From NCBI GenBank assembly GCA_036245525.1, contig BTPG01000005.1:123637058-123701057 (forward strand): a stretch of DNA of 64,000 bases, in the 5' to 3' direction. Both the position numbers and the translations under genes were made by a program. The notes under the pieces are model-generated. The model worked only from the letters and a program-made list of their open reading frames with translations. It was not told the DNA's origin and did no database searches. This DNA comes from Semisulcospira habei (lineage: Eukaryota > Mollusca > Gastropoda > Semisulcospiridae). Shown piece after piece: positions 31,004 to 41,408 of this stretch (the stretch's first letter is position 1; every line of letters starts with the position of its first letter).

Positions 31004-31139
31004 CCATTGATGTTTGATGTCAGGCCGGAGTGGCGACAGCAGCACACGCACACTGCCTCACGTAGAATTTTTCGCTTAACTATGCATGAGTAACTCCCTC
31101 TCTCCGAGGAGTGGCTGGAACCGATCTCACTTAACAAGA

Positions 31140-31205
31140 CTAGAGGCATATATTTTCATGAGCGCCTGCGACAGCAGGGGTTCATGAGAATCTATGCCTC
31201 TTGCA
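31140..31205. repeat. Family A hairpin
   Basis: Arms TAGAGGCATATATTTTCATG and complement; loop GCGCCTGCGACAGCAGGG. Confidence 0.8.
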
Positions 31206-31723
31206 GAAAGTGTCCGGATGGAAGACTAGACATTTCAAAAGCAAAGTACCGTCGCTATTCTCCGTGCAAAAACGATTCAAAAGAGAATTCATTCGGAAAT
31301 TATGCGCGCGCAAGAGAGGAAGTATGGAAATTATGCGCGCGCAAGGTAGCAAACCTAATAAACAACAGTTTTTTTCCTTCCGGTTTCCTACATCAAAGAC
31401 TGGCATGGATTTTTCGAGTGGGGCACCTGTAATCTTTTTTTCTGGCTTCTGAATTGCCTTTGAAATCAGAATGAACAGACACTACAAACCAATCAGGGTG
31501 CTCCACATTCCACAATCAAAAACTGTTCAATTAAGCAACTATCGCTAATCGAAAGTTCGGAAAGAGAGACGCATTGTTTATTTGCAAATGTAAAGGTTGA
31601 TATCTGATCAAAGATCGAAGGCAAACATTCCGCTTTTTGGTATGAATTCAGAACACTGTTTACAAAACAAAGGCAACAAAAGTGAAAAAGATATTCATCA
31701 CAGAGTACAATACAAATGAGGGC

Positions 31724-31794
31724 AAGCGATAGGCATAGATCTTCATGGGCCCCCGCAGGCTTGCGGGGGCCCATGATGATCTATGCCTCTTGCG
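31724..31794. repeat. Family A hairpin, GGGCCC variant
   Basis: The inner stem CATGGGCCCCCGCAGG pairs with CTTGCGGGGGCCCATG, a matched change from the usual CATGAGCC/GGCTCATG. Confidence 0.8.
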
Positions 31795-31916
31795 TTTTCT
31801 GAACAAACGTGTGTGCCTTTTTACTTTCAAACTCAGAAACACGCTTTTCATAGCGATGCCTGAAAACATGACGTTCACGGGTCGACCACAGATGACTATT
31901 AATACAGGTGTGGCCA

Positions 31917-31985
31917 GCAAGAGGCATAGATCCTCATGAGCCCTCGCCTGCAGGCGGGGGCTCATGAGGATCTGTGCTTCTTGCG
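31917..31985. repeat. Family A hairpin
   Basis: Arms GCAAGAGGCATAGATCCTCA and complement; loop CCCTCGCCTGCAGGCGGGG. Confidence 0.8.
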
Positions 31986-32187
31986 AATCGTGTTTTGTTG
32001 TAGAAGCGTTGCCAGGAAATCGGCCCGATAATGCCTAATGAAACAAGTTGTGCTACAAGTAAATCCTTTTTGGCACTGATCGGCAGAGATCGTGAACACA
32101 CAAAGAAAGATCCGCTTAGCAAAGTCCTGATGGCTTTCACCTTCTTAGCAACAGAGATGCAAAGAAGATGAAGGGTGGCTTATATCA

Positions 32188-32258
32188 GCAGGAGGCACAG
32201 ATTCTCATGAGCCCCTGCAGCTCCGCTGCATGGGCTCATGAGATTCTATTCCTCTTGT
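32188..32258. repeat. Family A hairpin
   Basis: Arms GCAGGAGGCACAGATTCTCA and complement; loop CCCCTGCAGCTCCGCTGCATGG. Confidence 0.75.
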
Positions 32259-32325
32259 AAGATGGTCGGTTACAAAACTGCCACATCCTTGCCGTTAGCA
32301 ACAGACCCATATCTCTTTGTTAATT

Positions 32326-32331
<6 letters not shown>

Positions 32332-32408
<77 letters not shown>
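32332..32408. repeat. (CT)n microsatellite
   Basis: Pure CT followed by a short T run. Confidence 0.98.
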
Positions 32409-32416
<8 letters not shown>

Positions 32417-32531
32417 GGTCCGACCCTGAGAAAATATTCGAGTTTATAAAGGTGAAAAAAAAAATGTTAAACGTTTGGAGCTAAACGTCTTTGTCCACCG
32501 CGGGTAACTGAACACGATCTAAGCACATTTT

Positions 32532-32601
32532 GACCCCACCTGGATCGAACCCGCTATTTATCAGAAGAGAGTCTAACGCTCTGCCATTTCAGCTGCCGGG
32601 C
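32532..32601 (-). pseudogene. tRNA-like sequence (tRNA pseudogene or SINE head)
   Basis: On the minus strand CAGCTGAAATGGCAGAGCG resembles a pol III A box and GGGTTCGATCC an exact-looking B box, at normal tRNA spacing. The T stem and acceptor do not pair well, so it is not a functional tRNA. It interrupts sequence resembling a family A left flank (AACACGATCT on one side, CCACATGAGCCCCC on the other). No SINE body is recognised. Confidence 0.6.
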
Positions 32602-33583
32602 TCTCCGACAGCAGTAATCATGGATCCACATGAGCCCCCTAAAGCTGAAACCTATGTGACATACCTCAAGCCCGAGGTACGGAGTTCAGTTAGTCTCTAC
32701 ACTGAAACCGGTGCCGACTCAGTAGTTCTGAAAGGTGTTGCCTTTGCTTTGATGTCAGCTACTCTGGTATTTTGTGGCATCCGAGGGATTATCCTGTAAG
32801 GAAGATAAATCAAATGACTTTGTGTCAGTGCGCTCAGAACAGCAGCGTGCCACGGAGAATCATCGTAAAGACGACCATACCTCAAAACTCCACCCACCTT
32901 CCCGAAGACGAAGCGTTTGAAAGGGGGCATAATTATTGCCCGAATAAGCCCGTTATTACTTTATCCCTAGCGTGGTCATGCTTTGCGCCACACCGGTTGT
33001 CTCCCTCGAGTCGCTGCCACAGCAGCGAATCGGGGGCGACAACCAGTGTGTCCTTGAGCCCTCAAATCCCGCTGCCTTCCCCCCAGTACAAAGAATGACG
33101 GTGGTGTTTTGGGGACTCAGTCAAGATGAAAGCGCTGTCGAGCGATTCACCGTTAAACGCAAACAGGTCATTACTTCACAGACTGGTGTAAAGAAATGTG
33201 TTTTACCATGCCATTTGTCAATTTACACTACGTATTTGTTCGGTACACTGTCAAAGTTAGTTATTGGGCTTAAACGCCGTGCAGACGACAAGACGAGCAT
33301 CTCAGGGCAGTGCACAGCCTAAAAGAATATCAGAAAAAATAAATTCTGTATATTGTTATGCATGGTGATTCAAACGCATTTCTCTATGTTAGCCTGTGAA
33401 TTTGCTTCGTTCTGAGGACGGTTCTGACGCGCCAGTTGCGGGAGACAAATCGATCCTGTAAGCTCAAGGGTACGTCTCATTATCAAGTTGAATTGGAATG
33501 TGAAACACTGACATCTCGTAGGCACTGCGTGAGAGTATTTGCAGTCTTTCGTCTATAAAATAGATTGATAGGGTTATGGTTAA

Positions 33584-33802
33584 CCCTTATCATTCGGAGT
33601 ACACCAGTGTGTGAAATAAGTTTGACTACAATAGTTCAAGGGTAGTGCCAGAATAGCTTGGCGCCTCTAGGCGCCAAGCTATTCTGGCACTACCCTTGAA
33701 CTAAAGTCATTGGTTTATATCCTTATCTGTAAGTACTATAATGTAGCTTGCATACGGCAGCGTACAAATTTGAAGCTTTTAGCCTCAGTATGCGGAATCG
33801 GG
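33584..33802. mobile_element. Family B MITE, B3 subtype, complete
   Basis: TTAA at 33580-33583 and 33803-33806; ends CCCTTATCATTCGGAGTACA and TCAGTATGCGGAATCGG. Perfect hairpin GCTTGGCGCCTCTAGGCGCC. Reverse orientation of the 12200-12415 copy. Confidence 0.85.
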
Positions 33803-33925
33803 TTAAAGGCACAACCAGCGCAAACAGCGCGCAAGGGGCATTTGGACACGACATTAATTTTTCAATAGCCAGTAATTGCCTGTCGTAGTCATAACAGCTT
33901 TGTTTGAGCTATTATAGCCCCATGC

Positions 33926-33950
33926 AACAACAACAACAACAACAACAACA
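33926..33950. repeat. (CAA)n microsatellite
   Basis: About eight CAA units. Confidence 0.95.
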
Positions 33951-33974
33951 ATTTAAAAACATTTGTGACTGGAG

Positions 33975-34033
33975 CTGGTCTGTGATTCTGGACCTTACGG
34001 CTTCTAGCCGTAAGGTCCAAAGTCACGAACCAG
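33975..34033. repeat. Hairpin E, complete
   Basis: CTGGTCTGTGATTCTGGACC with GGTCCAAAGTCACGAACCAG around TTACGGCTTCTAGCCGTAA. A GGGCCGAGGCCCAAGGACC fragment of hairpin F lies 150 bp downstream. Confidence 0.8.
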
Positions 34034-34581
34034 CACACGGTAGACGACCGGCCAAGGATGGCGAACCGATGCACTCTGGCAGGCAGCCGCGCATTGTGTA
34101 CATTGCCATGGGTAATGGTTTGTGAGAGCAACCCTGCCCTAACGATCCGTGAAATGACTGTTCAGTCAGTCCTGATGGGAAAAGGTCATCGGGCCGAGGC
34201 CCAAGGACCTTTTGCTCAACAGGAGAAAACATGCGAACGTGTTTGTGACAATAGAGTAGAGCAAGCTGTCTCAGTCGGAATAAACACATCGCAAAGGCCT
34301 GCGAGTGGCAGCGCTGACCGGTCGTCAACTACATAGTTGCGTATTTTTTAGAGAGAGCCATCAGTGTGTTTTAGTTACTGGTCTAGTCACTTTATTTGTT
34401 TTCGTCTGCACAGCGGACCGATTCTCATGAGTTTTAGCAGGGAAACAAAATCATTCAGTTGTAAGGAAATACTGCCAGCAGACTGTTACTGATCTGCACG
34501 TAATGTGTGACATGGATATCTGTTCACCACTTCAGTACAGCGCAGGCGTAGGGTGCGCCGAGATGGTGCCAGAGTGTTCAT

Positions 34582-34590
<9 letters not shown>

Positions 34591-34653
<63 letters not shown>
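34591..34653. repeat. (CT)n(CA)n microsatellite
   Basis: CT to about 34639, then a short CA run. Confidence 0.97.
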
Positions 34654-34654
<1 letters not shown>

Positions 34655-34907
34655 ACACCTGAGGTTCAGACAATGCAACACTGAATCCCTATTTGATTTG
34701 TTTCGAGGTTGGATGACTAACGCCTCGCAGCCCCCCCCCCCCCACCCCCTCCCCACCCCTTCACTTGCACACGCACAACCCTCGCCTGCCCACATGTTTA
34801 CGTTTTCGGAGTCGGAAGGTGGACTGTAGCAGGCTGGACCGGGCGTGTAACCTATGCTTACCTGCGCCCCCTTCTCCGTCCAACCCCCCTAATCCCCCTC
34901 CCTCCCA

Positions 34908-34942
34908 CGGCCGCAGGGGCTTATGAGAATCTATGCCTCTTG
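34908..34942. repeat. Family A, right arm only
   Basis: CCGCAGGGGCTTATGAGAATC and TATGCCTCTTG with no left arm. Confidence 0.6.
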
Positions 34943-35290
34943 GTTGTACAGTTTTTCTTATACCGACTAACTTTAGCATCGGACACACGCGATATTCTAT
35001 TGATTCGCATCCCACTGACCCTAGTATAAACAACCAATCTTCTGACAAGGTAAAATGAAAGTGCACCATCCGGATCTGCTGAAATGCACCTACAAACAGA
35101 CGAAGCCACAGGGGTTATTCTTAAGATGGAATAGCCCTCTGGAGGCTAATAATCAGCCAGTCACTGAGCATTGGTGTGACGGCCATTGTATCTATATCGA
35201 CCACTCGGGATCCATTGCGGCATGGATATATTTCTTATTGCCTCCGAGTTTGGCCGCAATGAGAACTTGTGTGGTCACTGCAGTCAAAAC

Positions 35291-35410
35291 GTTTACTCGT
35301 TCAAGGCGTCCCGCATCAATAGCTGCGAAAGTGTCGTTTAGAGTTGCCAGCGGGCAACTCTACACGACACTTTTGCAGCTATTGATGCGCAGCGCCTTGA
35401 ATGAGTTTAC
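35291..35410. repeat. 120-bp palindrome
   Basis: Almost perfect inverted repeat from GTTTACTCGTTCAAGGCG to its complement, centred on GAGTTGCCAGCGGGCAACTC; TTTA borders both ends. CTCGTTC ends and a TTAA-like flank suggest relation to the TTAA MITEs, but no second copy is seen. Confidence 0.85.
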
Positions 35411-35419
35411 CTCCTTAAC

Positions 35420-36040
35420 GCATGCAACCAACGGTACTGTAATCAGTTCCGGTGGCTGCATGCACACTGATTTGGGTTTAAGGTCTTTTGCCACCACGAA
35501 GGTGATTTCAAAGATTCAAAAGATTCTTAGGGCCTGCAGAAAGCCAGAAAATGTATCATGATTTGAGAAGTTTAGTACAACTGAGTAACGAAGAAAAAAT
35601 ATAAGTAAACGCATTTCGTCGGAAATTACTGACCCTATATGCTGACTGGCTGCTGTGAGAAGTTAATCTATGCTTCCGCGGTCACCGCACAAACCTGTTA
35701 TGTTGATTTCCGGGCATAAATGTATGTTTCACTCACGGACAGATGCATTGACACCTGGCTGTGATATAGACCCACAGAGGCCTTTAAATCATTTCGCCAG
35801 CTATTTTCTGTTTTGCTCGAGGCCGACTGGTGTATGCTCTTACCTCGGATGATGCTTGGTGGAGTTGAGCGGTGCATACTCTTCAGCGGTAAAACGGACA
35901 CAGAGTGATGTAATCACGCAGTTATGGAAGAAATAACAACCGTAGCCACTCGTTATAACACATTTTATACATATCATGTGTTGACATTCGTCAAATAGTT
36001 TTATGCAATGTTGAGAATGCTCCGGGTGCGCTTAGAGTCT
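35420..36040. other. No recognisable feature
   Basis: No repeat family or supported coding region recognised. Confidence 0.4.
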
Positions 36041-36044
36041 TTAA

Positions 36045-36122
36045 CACATTCTACCCCAGGACCGAAATCCCCAAATTTTGAAGTTGCCGTCTGAAGGACT
36101 GCTTACAATTCTAGAGACAGAT
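36045..36122. repeat. Family B left-end fragment
   Basis: After TTAA (36041-36044), ACATTCTACCCCAGGACCG through TTCTAGAGACAGATCG, truncated before the hairpin. Confidence 0.6.
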
Positions 36123-36360
36123 CGTGTGTCAAAATGGTTGTTGTGATGCGTCTAGTGTAGTAGCGCAGTGGTAGTGCTTGTCACTTTCTCGCTCTCAGCT
36201 TCCACCGCTGGCTAGCAGTATTGCGAAAAGGAGGGAAGAATGCGTCAGTCTCTCTCTGCCAGTACATAGCCTCTCCAACAACAAGCCTCGTATAGTGCCT
36301 CCTCGCGGCGACACACGGTAAACTGAGCACCTCATGGACTCAGGCTGAACTACAGGGGAC

Positions 36361-37350
36361 TGTTACGATTGTGGTTGTATTGTTCTGTGAGAGCATACAT
36401 GTGTTAATCGTAGGAAACGATCCTATATTATTTGAGCTTTCATCGTTACGTATCACGTACATTTTCAGTGAGATTCTCTATCGTTCGTGCATGATAGCGG
36501 ATTTTGTTTTGTTATGATACGCTAATTTTAGTCCGGAAGCTTCTAGAATAGTCGCACGGAGAAGAGAGGTCGATTTTTGTTTTGCGTACATTAGATGAGA
36601 ATGAACCAGAACGTTCGAGCAGGGTCGCGCTGTCTAGTGACCTCTTACATGTGACGTCGAAGTGTAAGCAACAGTTTGCTACACTGTAGTAATTTTAGTC
36701 ATAGTTGTTTACTGTGCGCGTAAAATTAACAGCCGTTCAGTGTGTGTTTTGAAAGGTCGTGAACGGTTTGCCATACTTTTGGGTAACGTCATTATACAAT
36801 GGGATTTGGGGCTGAAATGAGCAGTCGAATTTTGTAGACCAGTTTATTTATGTTAGAAAGTTCATTTTTTTTATTAATATTTATGAGTTTCAGTTACGTG
36901 TTCCGTTCTGATTGGTTGCGTTGAGTAAATTCCTTGGATTATTCTAGAAAGTTGTTCTACTATATAAAGTTGGTGCTAGGAAGCACGTGTGTACATCGTC
37001 ACGCATTGTCAGTTGTAGGGACACACAGTTTATCTAGGTGCGTGACCCGTATAGGGTGTACATTTTGAGAGACGCAGCGTAACGGTGGTGTACGTTGTAT
37101 GAGGAACTTTGTGTCGCCAGTGTTGACATTTGAAGAAGAGACATTGTATCAGTGTTGGTGCATTTGGGAATGCATTGTGTGGAGATCGCATCGCTGAATT
37201 AAAATATTGTTGGAACTGTTACTCCAGTATTGTCTACATCCTTAAGCCACGTGTGACGGGTTGCAGTTGAATGATGTTTATTTAAAAGAACCTTACGTGC
37301 GTGCGTCTGGTGTGTTTATCATACTACGACTACGACATCAACACGTAACA
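36361..37350 (+). mobile_element. Solo LTR of a Ty3/gypsy-type element, 990 bp
   Basis: Starts TGTTACGATTGTGG and ends CATCAACACGTAACA (TG...CA form, with TGTTACG/CGTAACA terminal inversion). Perfect 5-bp target duplication GGGAC at 36356-36360 and 37351-37355, so internal sequence was lost by LTR-LTR recombination. The ACTATATAAAGTTGG box near 36958 looks like the LTR promoter. Same subfamily as 40308-41162. The duplicated GGGAC continues on both sides into one older sequence. Confidence 0.92.
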
Positions 37351-37840
37351 GGGACTCGGAGGAGATCTGGCCCCCAGACACGCGGCATGCAGGCCCACCG
37401 GTGTGTGGATAGGCCCTGATGCCCGTGAACCTGACTTCCAACTATGGGCAAATAGTCCCACTGCCTTGTGGGTGCCTCGGGAGAGGCAAAGGCTAGGGGA
37501 GCAAACCCCGACAGAAAACCAACCAGACCAACGAAGTCGGAGTGTCGCTGAAGATGCCATCTGGTATAGTGTGGAAACCCGTCAGGGAAACGAGCACACA
37601 CGCAACCCTCAACAATAGACAACAATTCATCAAGTTCCACGAACGTGTCAAATGCACGTGAAACATCGTCAGTTTTTGTGAAAAGCTGTGCGATATTGGC
37701 AAGCGGACCAAAGGCAGGCAGGTGCAAAAACTCGGTAAAGTCGTTATGCACGTGCTAAAGGGGTCAGCCGTGAACACTGAGCACTTCTGTTTCGCTACAA
37801 ATACCGGTACAGTAGGGGCATAATTGTCACTTTCCTAACC

Positions 37841-38872
37841 ATGCCACCACGACGAAGCCTAACGCCAGTAGATCAAGGCCGGGCGCTAGCATGGCTGCAG
37901 GATGGAAGTTGGGAGACGTCTTGGGGTATCCCATTCAGTGATCCAGAGGCTGCTGGCACGATTCCAAGAAACTGGAAGGGCAGAACGACGACCCTGCTCA
38001 GGACGCCCGCGCTGCACCAGCAGAAGGGAGGACAGATAACTCTGTGTTGCGGCTCTGCGCGACCAAACCGTCACGTCAACCATTCTGCGACGTCAACTGA
38101 TGCAAGCTACAAACGTTAACGTCAGCAGAAGCACAGTCTGCCGACGTCTGCGCGAAATTGGCCTGGCTTCATGCAGAGCAGCAGTGAGAATATCCCTCAC
38201 TCCAGCTCATCGCAGAGCCCGTGTTGCCTGGTGTCGTCAATATGTGACATGCAGCATACTCCAGTGGACTCAGGTTCTGTTTACTGATGAGTCACGGTTC
38301 ACTGTGTCCTTCAACGACGGCAGGGTGAGGGTCTGGAGATGCTAGGGCGAGGGTTTCACGGATGGATGCGTCCAAGAGGTGGATCGCTACGGAGGAGGCT
38401 CAGTTATGGTCCGGGCAGGCTTCAGCAGGGAAGGCAGGACCCCCCTCCACGTCATCCGAGGCACCCTGACTGGACTGCGCTATCGGGACGAGATTGTGCA
38501 CCCCTCATTCAGCCAGCTTTCCAAGCCATAGACGACAAAGCTGTTCTGCAGGACGACAACGCTCAACCTCATCGCGCCCGTGTGGTGGATGAGTACCTTG
38601 AGCAACGAGACATCATGAGGATTGAGTGGCCAGCTTGTTCACCTGATGTGGCTCCCGTCGAGCACATCTGAGACGTACTGGGGCAACGTGTAGTCAGCAA
38701 CCACCCCCCCCCCCACCCCCCACCCCACTTCAAGGCGTCCCCCCAGCTGACTCAGTTCCTGCATCAAGAGTGGGAAGCGATCCCACAACATGTTCTCCGA
38801 ACCCTGGTGAACTCCATGCGTCAACGCTGCATTGAATGCTTGGCTGCAAACGGTGGGTACACTCACTACTGA
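37841..38872 (+). pseudogene. Tc1/mariner DD34E transposase, broken
   Basis: About 343 codons of a cut-and-paste transposase, normal for Tc1-like enzymes. Starts MPPRRSLTPVDQGRALAWLQ. Catalytic residues are still visible: Asp in FTDESRF (38285-38287), Asp in LQDDNAQPHR (38555-38557) and Glu in APVEHI (38660-38662), with exactly 34 residues between the last two. Frameshifts near 37905 and 38110-38350 and a TGA at 38669-38671 (where EHIW is expected) destroy it. A poly-C expansion sits at 38703-38730. A probable right terminal repeat, AAGTTTTGACCATTAGTATA, ends at 39086; no matching left repeat was found upstream, so the 5' end appears lost. Confidence 0.9.
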
Positions 38873-39061
38873 CTGGACCAGTCTCGTGTGATTTTTTAAA
38901 TGAGGGGTGGGTGAACATTCTAACGTACTGCTGTGGTTACAAATGCTTGATTTACTCAAAACTGAAATGAAATTTAATAGTTACTGAATAAATTAGCAAA
39001 GTACTGACTGTATTGTTACATTATTTGTGTGGTGTTGTCGGTGCGTCTGCGATAAAAAGTG

Positions 39062-39086
39062 GCCCTTAAGTTTTGACCATTAGTAT
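39062..39086. repeat. Right terminal repeat of the Tc1-like element
   Basis: CCCTTAAGTTTTGACCATTA followed by GTATA, similar to Tc1-family ends, 190 bp after the transposase stop. Confidence 0.5.
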
Positions 39087-39219
39087 AGTTTCATACAAAA
39101 CATAACTGAATAATTGGATAGGTTAGGTATAATGAACAACAGGAAAATTCAACTGAAGCGAAGGCCCTATCACGTACTGACCGTATTCGAAACGGCAAAG
39201 AAACAAAAAGCTGGATAAT

Positions 39220-39290
39220 AATAAAAATCATTTATATCGCGCTGAATCCCCAGGAGCAGTGGGCTCTAAGCGCGTGAGCGCTTAGGGGGT
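39220..39290 (-). mobile_element. Retroposon 3' end
   Basis: On the minus strand GCGCGATATAAATGATTT runs into (TTA)n, the usual AGCGCTATATAAAT-(ATT)n ending of invertebrate LINE/SINE 3' ends. Confidence 0.5.
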
Positions 39291-39569
39291 TATGCAACAA
39301 AAATGGGTTATGCAACAAAATAACTATATACACGTATTGTGTTCGGCCTATATAACCAATTTCATATATAATAAAATGACTAATAAGGTGTTAATTTCTT
39401 TTAAAAATACTTTAGAGAGAAATTCCAGGCGAATGCAGAACTTCCGCGCGAGGTTGTTGACTGATAGTCAGAAGTATAGAGATTTGCGTCCCCTGAATCT
39501 GTACGTCACGCCTACAGCCGTGGGGTTCTTTCAAGGGTATATTTCACGCTTATACCTTTTACAGTTGAA

Positions 39570-39935
39570 GACAAAATCGTTGTATTACGAGTTAGGCTTT
39601 GCCAGTGGTTCTTGTCGCCTCTCAGGTCTGATCGGGGGGGGGTGGCGGGTGGGGGTGGGGGGGGGGGGGGGGGGGGGGGATGGCTGTGTCAACTCTTACC
39701 TCCGACATTAACCCCGCACCCTCCCCCCTCCCCCCCCCCTCACCAACCCCCCTCCCCCCCCTCCCCCCCCTCACCAACCCCCCCCCCCCTCACCAACCCC
39801 CCCCCCCCCTCCCCTAAGTGTTGGAGGTAAGAGTCTCGGGCTGAAACATTCGACTGTTACCTCCGACCTCTGACCGGACCCTCGAGGCGACAAAAACCAC
39901 TGCAAAGCCAAACTCGTAATACAACTGATTAATAT
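39570..39935. repeat. Inverted repeat enclosing poly-G and poly-C
   Basis: TTGTATTACGAGTTAGGCTT with TTCTTGTCGCCTC on the left pairs with GAGGCGACAAAAACCACTG and TAATACAA on the right. A shorter inner pair is CTCTTACCTCC and GGAGGTAAGAG. Between them G runs and then long C/CCT runs can pair with each other. Confidence 0.75.
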
Positions 39936-40035
39936 TTGTCCTTTTTCTTAGCCCGACTGAATACGTTAGATAATGACAAGAACCTTTTAAAAATATAAGT
40001 AGGCACGATGAGGTACATGTACGTAGCAGTAATAA

Positions 40036-40229
40036 CTCATTCTACCCCTGACACACCACAGCAAGATACGGATCGACCATGACAGTTCAAGGGTAATGCC
40101 AGAATAACTTGGCGCCTAAGGGCGCCAAGCTATTCTAGCATCACCCTTTAACTATAATGGTCGATCTGTGTCCTGCACTGCAATGCAATCTTCAGAGGAC
40201 AAAGGCAAAATTTGGGGATTTCGGCCTTC
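40036..40229. mobile_element. Family B MITE, right end replaced by (AAT)n
   Basis: Left end CTCATTCTACCCCTGAC after ATAA; hairpin GGCGCCTAAGGGCGCC; the right part stops at GGCCTTCGG where the AAT tract begins. Confidence 0.75.
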
Positions 40230-40230
40230 G

Positions 40231-40303
<73 letters not shown>
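40229..40303. repeat. (AAT)n microsatellite
   Basis: About 24 AAT units lying between a family B element and a solo LTR. Confidence 0.97.
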
Positions 40304-40304
<1 letters not shown>

Positions 40305-40307
40305 GAG

Positions 40308-41162
40308 TGTTACGATTGTGGTTGTGTTGTTCTGTGAGAACGGTCATGCATAAATCGTAGGAAACGATCCAATGTTTATTTGAGCTATCATGATTATGAA
40401 TCACGTACTTTTTCAGTGAATTTCACTTTCGTTTACGAATAGTGCGGTGTTGATTATCTGTTGCCGCACGGAGTTGAGTCACGAAGAGTCTAGAAGCAGC
40501 TCGAGTATTCATTTGTTTACTGCGCGCGTGTAGCTTAGCGTTCAGTACTAGTGCACTAATCGCGTGTTTTCCAAATAAAGCGGGCAAGGTCGTGACCTGT
40601 CTGGCCTACTTTTGTGTGACGTCATAGCGCGCCGGAATTTTCCGACATAGGGGTTGTAAATAGCAGCCAGATTTTTACGGAATATTCCAGTGTAATGTTT
40701 ATTCATTGATATTTAGGAGTTTTAGTTACATAGTTTGTTCTGATTGGTTGTGTTGTACGAACTTCCGCGATTTTTCTGGAAAGTATGTTACTATAAAAGA
40801 GTCGGGCTGGGAAGCTTATGTGTACATTGTCTTGCATTTGTCAGTTGTAGAGACACACAGTTAGCGTAGGTACGTGGCCCGTATAGGGTGTACATTGTGT
40901 GAGACGCTGTGTATGAGAAACTTTGTGTCGGAGTGTGGACATTGCAGAAGAGACATTGTATCAGTGGTTGTGATTTTGGAACTGCATTGTGTGGAGATCG
41001 CATCGCTGAATTAAAATATTGTTGGAACTGTTTCTCCAGTATTGTCTACATCCTTAAGCCACGTGTGACGGATTGCAGCTGAATGAGGGTTATTTAAAAG
41101 AACCTTACGTGCGTGCGTCTGGTGTGTTTATCATACTACGACTACAATTCCACCACGTAACA
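40308..41162 (+). mobile_element. Solo LTR of a Ty3/gypsy-type element, 855 bp
   Basis: TGTTACGATTGTGG to CCACCACGTAACA with perfect target duplication TGGAG (40303-40307 and 41163-41167). About 135 bp shorter than the 36361-37350 LTR but clearly the same subfamily. Confidence 0.92.
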
Positions 41163-41228
41163 TGGAGATTTGTTATGCGCGTATTCTAAAAGTAGCTCTA
41201 AGCGCTGATACAAAAAGAAAACTAAGAG

Positions 41229-41230
<2 letters not shown>

Positions 41231-41278
<48 letters not shown>

Positions 41279-41329
41279 ACAGCGCAACGCAACGCAACAC
41301 ACACACACACACACACACAGACACACACG

Positions 41330-41361
<32 letters not shown>

Positions 41362-41367
41362 CATGAT
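41231..41367. repeat. (CA)n microsatellite
   Basis: CA tract broken by a GCAACGCAACG segment. Confidence 0.97.
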
Positions 41368-41378
41368 GGTGATGAACT

Positions 41379-41408
41379 GTTTGTGGTTGTGTTATTCTTT
41401 TGAGAGCA
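41379..41408 (+). repeat. Fragment of 5' LTR
   Basis: GTTTGTGGTTGTGTTATTCT and TTTGAGAGCA match the first 35 bp of the LTR at 45607-46340, then jump directly to gag. Most of the 5' LTR is therefore deleted. Confidence 0.65.

Noticed and set aside
35055..35561. 168-codon open frame on the plus strand
   Set aside because: It spans the 120-bp palindrome, so half of it is the reverse complement of the other half; no domain recognised.
36150..36215. tRNA gene or SINE head at TAGCGCAGTGGTAGTGC
   Set aside because: Only an A-box-like sequence is present; no B box at the expected distance.
39612..39830. Gly/Pro-rich open frames
   Set aside because: Translation of poly-G/poly-C tracts.
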